DNA of 7,302 bases from an uncultured Mesorhizobium sp. (GTDB lineage: Bacteria > Pseudomonadota > Alphaproteobacteria > Rhizobiales > Rhizobiaceae), in contig CATMOC010000179.1 of NCBI GenBank assembly GCA_950071955.1, positions 1 to 7,302 on the forward strand, written 5' to 3'. This document shows, piece after piece, positions 1 through 5,056 of this stretch (positions within the stretch are counted from its first letter, which is position 1; each line of letters begins with the position of its first letter). Under the pieces are notes generated by a model. That model did not search any database and was not told the DNA's origin. It worked only from the letters and a program-made list of their open reading frames with translations. The position numbers were made by a program, and so were the translations under genes.

Positions 1-2
1 TC

Positions 3-125
3 GGCTGGGTCTTTCCGCTCTTCCCCAATGCCGGCCAAAGCACCCTGTTCGGGTCCGCTCGCTGGGCCTCGAAGAAGGAGGCTGACGCTCTCACCCGGAA
101 CAACGGCGGTCTGCTCGTCGGCCGC
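3..125 (+). pseudogene. fragment resembling the N-terminal part of a VirD4/TraG coupling protein
   Basis: Read in the frame whose codons begin at position 3, this stretch encodes about 41 residues including STLFGSARWASKKEADAL and GGLLVGR. A GSARWA motif followed by a short helix and a G-x-x-x-GR segment is typical of the region just before the Walker A domain in VirD4/TraG type IV coupling proteins, the membrane ATPases that bring DNA to conjugation channels. It does not look like the part of allantoinase expected before the downstream sequence, where I would expect GW-Y-TGR followed by an N-T-R motif. No ATPase motif is present because the sequence changes identity near 123-126. The call rests on a very short remembered motif and is weak. 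The alternative is a divergent or insertion-bearing allantoinase in the same frame. Confidence 0.3.
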
Positions 126-450
126 CTCGTCGTCGAGGAAGGTGGCTTCTTGTATGATTCTGACGGCTACAGCGACGATCTGCCCTATTGGACCCGCGTC
201 GGGGAGAAGGACCAGCTCATCGTCCCCTATACGATGGACTGCAACGACATGCGTTTTGCGATCCAGGCCGGTTTCACCACCGGGGAGGATTTCGAGACCA
301 TGCTGCGCGATGCCTTCGATGTCCTTTACGAAGAGGGCGAAGCGGGGCAGCCGAAAATGATGTCGATCGGCCTCCACTGCCGGCTGATCGGCCGCCCGGG
401 CCGCGTCATGGCCCTGCAACGCTTCCTCGACCACGTCGCGCGGAAAGACG
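123..450 (+). pseudogene. puuE: allantoinase PuuE (polysaccharide-deacetylase family), C-terminal fragment
   Basis: About 109 residues match the C-terminal part of PuuE-type allantoinase, a NodB/polysaccharide-deacetylase-fold enzyme that hydrolyses allantoin to allantoate in purine breakdown. Visible family segments, in order, are RLVVEEGGFLYDSD, DDLPYW, LIVPYTMDCNDMRF, DAFDVLYEEG, KMMSIGLHCRLIGRPGR and ALQRFLDHV. Known family members are about 300 residues long and end with a W-rich segment (V-W-x-x-R-R-I-D-I-A-x-H-W) after the last of these. That ending is absent: after ARKD at about 450 the frame reads antisense to rnr and stays open, without family resemblance, to the stop at 1049. The N-terminal two thirds, including the metal-binding NodB motif, are also missing. 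The fragment therefore lacks both its natural start and its natural end and should not be annotated as a 299-residue protein. Confidence 0.75.
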
Positions 451-1214
451 TGCGGGATGTCGTGGGCATGAATGGCGATCATGGAGACCGCCTTCTCGCT
501 CGTCAGCGAGCCGATGATCGTAGTGACCTTGCCGCGCGGCAGGCCGTAGCGGGTCGGGCGCATGGGGTCGAGCTCGACCAGGTCGCCCGGTTCGGCGCCG
601 TTGAGGAATTCGCCCTCGACCAGCATCTCGGGCTGGCGCCGCTCGACGGGCTCCGCCCGGTGGCTGCCGTCCGGGAAACGCCTGATGACGCCCAGCGCGG
701 TCTCCCGGCGCTTCTCGAATACCTTGATGATCTGCCCGGTGTAGTCTGCGCCGTGCGCCTCTTCTGCCGGAAAGATGCGGGCAAGAACGCGATCGCCGAC
801 ACCGGGTGTCGGTCCCTTGCCGGGCATGGAAGGGCTGATGGAGACGATCTCGCTCTCGAAGCCCTCGCGTTCCTCCGACGGGCGCGCCAGCAGGCCGCCA
901 TCCTCGTCGCGTCCGAAGACGTCGAGGACGGTGACGTGCGGCAGGGCGCCCGCCTTGTGCAGCTTCCTGGAGCGCTTTTCGAGAATGCCTTCGGACTGCA
1001 GATCGCGCAGGATAGCCTTCAGCCAGATGCGGTCGTCGCCGCGCAATGAGAACGCCCTCGCGATCTCACGCTTGGAGGCACGGTCGGGGTTTTCGGCAAC
1101 GAATTTGAGGATGTCCTCGCGGGAAGGCCGGAAGTCGCGCTTTTCGCCTCCCGCACCCTCCGCCGAGGCGCCGGGACTGCGCTTCGACCTGCTGCCTGGG
1201 ATGCGTCTGGCCAA
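421..1214 (-). CDS. rnr: ribonuclease R, N-terminal part (3' end missing)
   Basis: RNase R is a processive 3'-5' exoribonuclease that degrades structured RNA. The frame starts at TTG (1214-1212), 4 bases after the topA stop, and begins MARRIPGSRSKR, a basic start I associate with rhizobial RNase R. Residues about 30-85 (from RPSREDILKFVAENPD to GILEKRSRKL) form the N-terminal winged-helix domain. Residues about 85-240 have the look of the cold-shock RNA-binding domains (VGDRVLARIF, DYTGQIIKVFEKR, EPGDLVELDP). Next come SEKAVSMIAIHAHDIPHVFP and DVVEEA at about residue 265. The family then continues into the catalytic RNB domain with its I-D-P-x-D-A-x-D-H-D-D-A signature. Here the sequence instead becomes antisense to the allantoinase fragment, so no nuclease active site is encoded. 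The frame stays open to the left edge, but that extension does not resemble RNase R. The usual length is about 750-800 residues. The gene follows topA as a likely operon partner. Confidence 0.85.
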
Positions 1215-1218
1215 TCCG

Positions 1219-3834
1219 TCAGTCTTTCTTCTTCGAAGCGGTCGCCGTCTTCTTTGCCGGCTTCTTCGCCGTGGTCTTCTTGGTCGCCGCCTTCTTCGCG
1301 GGAGCCTTCGTGCCGCCTGACTTGCCCGCCTTCTCGGCGATCAGCGCCAGTGCCTCCTCGACGGTGACCGAAAGCGGCTCCTTGCCCTTGGGCAGCGTCG
1401 CGTTGACCTTGCCGTGGTTGACGTAGGGGCCATAGCGGCCTTCGCGCACGGTGATCTTGCCGCCGCCGTCCGGATGCTCGCCCAACTCCTTGAGGGCTGC
1501 AGGCGTTCCGCCGCGGCGTCCGGCGCCCCTCGACGCAGCCTTTTCGGCGATCGTGGAAACGGCGCGATTGATGCCGACGGAGAAAACGTCCTCCACGCTG
1601 TCGAGGTTCGCATAAGCACCGTCGTGCAGCAGGAAGGGACCGTAGCGGCCGATGCCGGCGGAAATCATCTTTCCAGACTCCGGATGCTTTCCGACGTCGC
1701 GCGGCAGCGACAGAAGCGCCATGGCCTTTTCATGATCGATGGTCTCCGGCGCCCAGCCTTTGGGCAGGCTGGAGCGCTTGGCATCCTTGCCTTCGCCGCG
1801 CTGGACGTAGGGGCCGAAACGCCCGTTCTTGAGCGTGATCGCCTCGCCCGTGTGAGGATCGGCGCCCAGTTCACGGTCGGCGGTTTCGGCGGCCGTCTCG
1901 CCATTGTCGTTGGCGTCGCCGAGCTGGCGCGTGTAGCCGCACTCGGGATAGTTCGAGCAGCCGACGAAGGCGCCGTAGCGGCCGAGTTTCAACGAGAGTT
2001 GGCCGGAGCCGCATTTCGGGCAGGAGCGCGGATCGGTTCCGTCCTCGCGGGCCGGGAACACCAGCGGCGCGAGTTCCTGGTTCAGCGCCTCCAGCACGTC
2101 GCCGACGCGCAGTTCCTTGATGTCGTCGACCGAGGCGGAGAATTCCTTCCAGAAGTCGCGCAGGACATCCTTCCAGGCGAGTTTTCCGTCGGAAATCTCG
2201 TCGAGCTTTTCCTCGAGCGATGCGGTGAAATCATACTCGACGTAGCGCTCGAAGAAGCTCTCGAGGAATGCCGTCACCAGGCGGCCCTTCGCCTCCGGGA
2301 TCAGCCTGCGCTTGTCGATCCTGACGTATTCGCGGTCCTCCAGCGTCTTGAGCGTCGCGGCGTAGGTCGAGGGGCGGCCGATACCGAGCTCCTCCATCCG
2401 CTTGATCAATGAGGCTTCGGAATAGCGCGGCGGCGGCTCGGTCGAGTGCCTGGTCGCGTCGATCTTCTCGCGTTTCAGGCTCTCGCCGGAACGGATTTCC
2501 GGCAGCCGGCGGCTCTCCTCGTCCTCGGCGTCCTCTTCCTTCTGGTCGGTATAGGCGGCAATGAAGCCGTCGAATTTGACGACGGAGCCGACCGCGCGCA
2601 GGCCGGCCTTCTTCTGTCCGTTGGCTGCCTCGATCTCGACCGTGGTACGTTCGATCTCGGCCGGCTGCATCTGGCTCGCAATGGCGCGCTTCCAGATCAG
2701 GTCGTAGAGCTTCGCCTGATCCGCGTCGAGATACTGGCGCATGTCGGATGGCAGACGTGAGAAGTCCGTCGGCCGGATGGCCTCGTGAGCCTCCTGCGCG
2801 TTCTTGGCCTTGGCAGTATACTGGCGCGGCTTTTCGGGCAGGTAGCGATCGCCGAACTCCTTGCCGATCGTCTCGCGCGCGCCCGTCAGCGCTTCCGGCG
2901 CCATCTGGACGCCGTCGGTCCGCATATAGGTAATGAGACCGGCCGTCTCGCCGCCGATGTCGATGCCTTCGTAGAGACGCTGCGCCACCTGCATGGTGCG
3001 CGAGGCGGAGAAGCCGAGCCGCGACGAGGCGGCCTGCTGCAGCGTCGAGGTGGTGAAGGGCGGTCCGGGGTTGCGCTTCGTCGGCTTGGCCTCGACCGAC
3101 AACGCCTTGAAGCTCGCGCCCTCGAGCATGGTCTTTATGGAATCGGCCTGCTCCTGGCTCTTGACGTCGAGCTTCTGGAGCTTCCTGCCCTCGTATTCGG
3201 TCAGTCGGGCCTCGAAGTCGTCGCTCCTGGGCGTCTGAAGGAAGGCAGCGATCTGCCAGTATTCTTCCCGAATGAAGCGCTCGATCTCCGCTTCGCGGTC
3301 GCAGACGAGGCGGAGCGCCACGGACTGGACGCGTCCCGCGGAGCGGGCGCCTGGCAGCTTGCGCCACAGGACTGGAGAGAGAGTGAATCCGACGAGGTAG
3401 TCGAGCGCGCGGCGGGCGAGATAGGCATCGACCAGCGGGCCGTCGATGTCGCGCGGATTGGCCATCGCGTCGAGCACCGACTGCTTGGTGATCGCATTGA
3501 ACACGACACGGCGCACGGGCTTGTCCTTGAGCACCTTCTTCTGTCGCAGCACCTCGAGCACGTGCCAGGAGATCGCTTCGCCTTCGCGATCCGGATCGGT
3601 GGCGAGGATGAGCCCGTCGGCGTCCCGCACCGCTTTGGTGATGTCGCTGAGGCGCTTGGAGGAGGGGCCGTCAACCTCCCAGGACATGGAAAAATCCTCG
3701 TCGGGCCGCACCGATCCGTCCTTCGACGGAAGGTCGCGGACATGCCCGAAGGAGGCCAGAACCTTGTAGTTCCGGCCGAGATACTTGTTGATGGTCTTCG
3801 CTTTCGCGGGGGATTCGACGACGACGACGTCCAT
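1219..3834 (-). CDS. topA: DNA topoisomerase I (type IA)
   Basis: This enzyme relaxes negative supercoils in the nucleoid by cutting and passing one DNA strand through a transient 5'-phosphotyrosine link. The protein is 871 residues long, normal for alphaproteobacteria. The Toprim domain opens with VVVESPAKAKTINKYLG (acidic residue E7) and contains the metal-binding triad D80, D82, E84 in TDPDREGEAISWHV. The catalytic tyrosine is Y303 in GLITYMRTDG. EEAH/AIRPT-type and GIGRPSTYA (484-492) core motifs are present. One four-cysteine zinc finger follows (C605, C608, C626, C632), then three C-terminal topoisomerase repeats marked by GRFGPYV (671), GRYGPFL (729) and GRYGPYV (799). A lysine/alanine-rich tail from 843 probably aids DNA or RNA polymerase contact. 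The ATG at 3834 was chosen because the family begins MDVVVVESPAKAK; upstream residues in the open frame have no topoisomerase character. A weak AGGGA element lies about 14 bases upstream of it. dprA, the usual upstream neighbour in rhizobia, is not here. Confidence 0.98.
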   Translation of the reverse strand: MDVVVVESPAKAKTINKYLGRNYKVLASFGHVRDLPSKDGSVRPDEDFSMSWEVDGPSSKRLSDITKAVRDADGLILATDPDREGEAISWHVLEVLRQKKVLKDKPVRRVVFNAITKQSVLDAMANPRDIDGPLVDAYLARRALDYLVGFTLSPVLWRKLPGARSAGRVQSVALRLVCDREAEIERFIREEYWQIAAFLQTPRSDDFEARLTEYEGRKLQKLDVKSQEQADSIKTMLEGASFKALSVEAKPTKRNPGPPFTTSTLQQAASSRLGFSASRTMQVAQRLYEGIDIGGETAGLITYMRTDGVQMAPEALTGARETIGKEFGDRYLPEKPRQYTAKAKNAQEAHEAIRPTDFSRLPSDMRQYLDADQAKLYDLIWKRAIASQMQPAEIERTTVEIEAANGQKKAGLRAVGSVVKFDGFIAAYTDQKEEDAEDEESRRLPEIRSGESLKREKIDATRHSTEPPPRYSEASLIKRMEELGIGRPSTYAATLKTLEDREYVRIDKRRLIPEAKGRLVTAFLESFFERYVEYDFTASLEEKLDEISDGKLAWKDVLRDFWKEFSASVDDIKELRVGDVLEALNQELAPLVFPAREDGTDPRSCPKCGSGQLSLKLGRYGAFVGCSNYPECGYTRQLGDANDNGETAAETADRELGADPHTGEAITLKNGRFGPYVQRGEGKDAKRSSLPKGWAPETIDHEKAMALLSLPRDVGKHPESGKMISAGIGRYGPFLLHDGAYANLDSVEDVFSVGINRAVSTIAEKAASRGAGRRGGTPAALKELGEHPDGGGKITVREGRYGPYVNHGKVNATLPKGKEPLSVTVEEALALIAEKAGKSGGTKAPAKKAATKKTTAKKPAKKTATASKKKD

Positions 3835-3912
3835 GACGGATGCGGATTTCCCTGTGGCGCCGGTTGTGCCGGATCCTGTCCGAGTACGCCGCCGATGATA
3901 AGATTCGCCCGT

Positions 3913-3941
3913 CACATGGCTGGCCTTTGGCGTGTGGTCAA
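3913..3941 (-). promoter_or_regulatory. candidate topA promoter
   Basis: On the minus strand TTGACC (3941-3936) matches a -35 element well and is preceded by C, as is common in alphaproteobacteria. Seventeen bases further on is CATGTG (3918-3913), only a weak -10 match. This would give a leader of about 70 bases before the topA ATG. The AT-rich inverted repeat upstream offers an alternative promoter (TTGCTT, 18 bases, TATTGG). Sequence inspection cannot choose between them. Confidence 0.3.
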
Positions 3942-3985
3942 GTCCCGGTGCCCGAATTAGGACAGGACAGGGGCGGGATGACCAA

Positions 3986-4015
3986 TAGGTTGCAATTGAA
4001 ATAAAAAGCAACCTA
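3986..4015. promoter_or_regulatory. perfect 8-bp inverted repeat, possible operator or overlapping divergent promoters
   Basis: TAGGTTGC at 3986-3993 is exactly repeated in inverse as GCAACCTA at 4008-4015, separated by 14 A/T-rich bases. It sits about 150 bases upstream of topA and about 120 bases upstream of the small + strand ORF. No T run follows on either strand, so a rho-independent terminator is unlikely. The spacing of the half-sites (22 bases centre to centre, about two helical turns) would suit a dimeric regulator on one DNA face. On the + strand TTGCAA (3990-3995), 18 bases and TAAGAT (4014-4019) form a plausible sigma-70-type promoter overlapping the repeat. Confidence 0.4.
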
Positions 4016-4122
4016 AGATAAGTGTGTGCTCTACCTCGAACCAGGCGGTGACGGCGAGCACACGCATGCGCGACCAAGTGAACTGCGTCGGCATCGCTGC
4101 ATGGCGAGTCCGGCTCCCGACC

Positions 4123-4127
4123 AAGGA
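4123..4127 (+). promoter_or_regulatory. ribosome binding site of the 67-residue ORF
   Basis: AAGGA ends 9 bases before the ATG at 4137 and only 3 bases before the ATG at 4131. The spacing favours 4137 as the start, giving a protein beginning MTEDDRGN. Confidence 0.5.
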
Positions 4128-4136
4128 AAGATGCCG

Positions 4137-4340
4137 ATGACCGAGGACGATCGCGGCAACCGCCTGGCGACGCTTGACTACATGCACACCATGCTGGGCC
4201 AGCTTCGAGCCATGGCCGAGGCACAACGCTGCGACATGCTCGCCTACCTCATCGAGATGGCGTCACAGGAGGCTGGCGACATCGTGCGGGGCGAGAAGTC
4301 GCGAAGTGCTGCGGGCAAGCGACGCACCAGGGCGAATTGA
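4137..4340 (+). CDS. small uncharacterised protein, 67 residues
   Basis: This encodes a 67-residue soluble protein with no signal peptide or membrane segment. The core, from LATLDYMHTMLGQLRAMAEA to CDMLAYLIEMASQEAGDIV, reads as two amphipathic helices. It resembles short hypothetical proteins of rhizobia that carry a pattern like ML-x-x-LR-x-MA-x-x-x-x-x-DMLAYLI-x-MA. That likeness is from memory and no function is known to me. The last 14 residues are basic (KSRSAAGKRRTRAN). An internal ribosome binding site (AAGGA at 4123-4127) supports the start at 4137; in-frame ATGs at 4026, 4101 and 4131 lack one at good spacing. The gene stands alone, divergent from topA. The antisense frame here is longer but lacks recognisable protein character. 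Confidence 0.65.
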   Translation: MTEDDRGNRLATLDYMHTMLGQLRAMAEAQRCDMLAYLIEMASQEAGDIVRGEKSRSAAGKRRTRAN

Positions 4341-4360
4341 TCACTGTTTTCGCGGCCTGC

Positions 4361-4379
4361 CGGAATTCGCGCCATTCCG
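4361..4379 (+). terminator. stem-loop after the small ORF, possible terminator
   Basis: CGGAAT, 7-base loop, ATTCCG: a perfect 6-bp stem starting 20 bases after the stop of the 67-residue ORF. An outer CTGC (4357-4360) can pair with GCAG (4386-4389) across a bulge. No T run follows, so it could be a processing or stability hairpin instead. Confidence 0.3.
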
Positions 4380-4546
4380 CTGCGGCAGATTCGGAGTCAA
4401 GGATTGGTCCAAGGTCTTGACCGATACCCTTCGCGATAATAGATCGCGTGTATCGCACGGGCGAGTCATCAGACATATCCGGCACGAGTCGCCGCTCCCA
4501 ATGGAGCGAGACAGGCCGCCGTCTCGCATTTTGACTGGCCTGCGGT

Positions 4547-4583
4547 AGCGGTTCTTCCACGGCCCGTGTCGTCTTGAACCGCT
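4547..4583. repeat. nested inverted repeat upstream of the DUF6481-like gene
   Basis: AGCGGTTC (4547-4554) is exactly inverted as GAACCGCT (4576-4583). Between the arms lies a second, shorter dyad, CACGG-C-CCGTG (4558-4568). The structure could be an RNA hairpin in the leader or a protein-binding site; a TTGAAC -35-like element (4574-4579) overlaps its right arm. Confidence 0.4.
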
Positions 4584-4602
4584 TCGAAACCCGCATCATG
4601 TA
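4574..4602 (+). promoter_or_regulatory. candidate promoter of the DUF6481-like gene
   Basis: CTTGAAC gives a -35-like TTGAAC at 4574-4579. CATGTA at 4597-4602, 17 bases later, is a weak -10. The predicted leader would be about 35 bases. The element overlaps two inverted repeats, so regulation at this point is possible but not shown. Confidence 0.25.
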
Positions 4603-4607
4603 TGCGG
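4591..4607. repeat. 6-bp inverted repeat CCGCAT/ATGCGG
   Basis: CCGCAT (4591-4596), 5-base spacer CATGT, ATGCGG (4602-4607). It lies about 38 bases before the TTG start of the DUF6481-like gene and would overlap the -10 and +1 region of the candidate promoter, a typical operator position. It is short enough to be chance. Confidence 0.3.
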
Positions 4608-4632
4608 AGCCACTCAAAGTGCTGATGAAACC

Positions 4633-4638
4633 AGAAGG
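4633..4638 (+). promoter_or_regulatory. ribosome binding site deciding the TTG start at 4645
   Basis: AGAAGG ends 6 bases before the TTG at 4645. This strong Shine-Dalgarno match supports the non-ATG start over the in-frame ATG at 4690. Confidence 0.65.
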
Positions 4639-4644
4639 TACGAC

Positions 4645-5052
4645 TTGAAGAACTACAGGGATAATTTCATAGACCGGCGTCAAGACGCCATGGCGGCGAA
4701 GGCCGCGCTGCTCGAAAAATTCAAGAACCGCCCCGACGAGAACGATCCCGCCATGCAGGCCCGCCTGGCGGAACGCAAGGCGATCGCCGAGGCGCGTGCC
4801 GAGCGCGAGAAGGAGCGCGAGGCCCGTCGTCAGGCCAAGCTCGCCAAGGAAGCCCGCGAAAAGGCCGAACTGGAAGCAAAGAAGGAAGCCGAGCGCCAGG
4901 CGCGCGAGGAAGAAGAACGTCGTCAGGCGGAAGTTCTTGCCGCCGAGGAAGCGGAGCGGGCCGCTCTGGAGATCGCGGAGGAAGCCGCCCGCAAGGCCAA
5001 GCGCGACGCCCGCTATGCGGCGCGCAAGGCACGCGGTCGCAAGATCGGCTGA
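4645..5052 (+). CDS. DUF6481-like highly charged helical protein
   Basis: This encodes a 135-residue protein of unknown function. It starts at TTG with a well-spaced AGAAGG ribosome binding site and reads MKNYRDNFIDRRQDAM at the N-terminus. Residues about 16-36 (AMAAKAALLEKFKNRPDENDP) match the start I associate with the alphaproteobacterial DUF6481 family: a short helix with A-K-x-A-L-L-E-K-F, then a D-x-N/D-D-P-A turn. From about residue 37 to 130 it is almost entirely Ala, Glu, Arg and Lys, predicted as one long charged single helix or coiled coil. It ends in a basic ARYAARKARGRKIG tail. There is no signal peptide or membrane segment. A nucleic-acid-binding or ribosome-associated role would suit the basic tail but is only a guess. 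Low-complexity composition makes database matches unreliable, so the family call is moderate. It converges on the ycaQ-type gene with 3 bases between stop codons. Confidence 0.8.
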   Translation: MKNYRDNFIDRRQDAMAAKAALLEKFKNRPDENDPAMQARLAERKAIAEARAEREKEREARRQAKLAKEAREKAELEAKKEAERQAREEEERRQAEVLAAEEAERAALEIAEEAARKAKRDARYAARKARGRKIG

Positions 5053-5056
5053 TCTT
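5041..5056. terminator. hairpin spanning the stop codon at a convergent gene end
   Basis: AAGATC (5041-5046), loop GGCT, GATCTT (5051-5056): a perfect 6-bp stem enclosing the TGA of the DUF6481-like gene (5050-5052) and touching the ycaQ-type stop (5056-5058) on the other strand. It is symmetrical and would form in both transcripts. No T run is present. Confidence 0.35.

Larger units (their letters stand above)
3835..4136. other. divergent intergenic region between topA and the small ORF
   Basis: About 300 bases without a convincing gene. The open frames crossing it on both strands give low-complexity Arg/Pro/Ser-rich translations that resemble no protein. The stretch 3984-4025 is clearly more A/T-rich than its surroundings and holds an inverted repeat and candidate promoters facing both ways. 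Nothing resembling a tRNA or a riboswitch was seen. Confidence 0.6.
4341..4644. other. intergenic region with several stem-loops
   Basis: About 300 bases between the small ORF and the DUF6481-like gene. The open frames on both strands overlap the flanking genes and have no recognisable protein character. The stretch is less G/C-biased than the coding regions and holds three inverted repeats at 4361-4379, 4547-4583 and 4591-4607, plus a candidate promoter, which points to regulatory or untranslated RNA sequence. Confidence 0.5.

Noticed and set aside
150..1049. A single 299-residue + strand protein
   Set aside because: Only the first ~100 residues resemble a family (PuuE). The remainder is antisense to rnr, which reads clearly as RNase R on the other strand.
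1225..1310. Lysine-codon-rich repeat at the 3' end of topA as a separate repeat element
   Set aside because: It encodes the ordinary lysine/alanine-rich C-terminal tail of topoisomerase I and is imperfectly repeated at the DNA level.
2785..3960. A 391-residue + strand ORF
   Set aside because: It is exactly antisense to topA, whose catalytic motifs are intact; a G/C-rich shadow frame.
3835..4224. N-terminal extension of topoisomerase I by 130 residues
   Set aside because: The frame is open but low-complexity and rich in Arg, Ser and Pro. The family starts at MDVVVVESPAKAK (3834).
4249..4683. A 144-residue - strand protein covering the intergenic region
   Set aside because: It overlaps both flanking + strand genes, shows no recognisable motif, and I see no good ribosome binding site. 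It cannot be fully excluded without a search.
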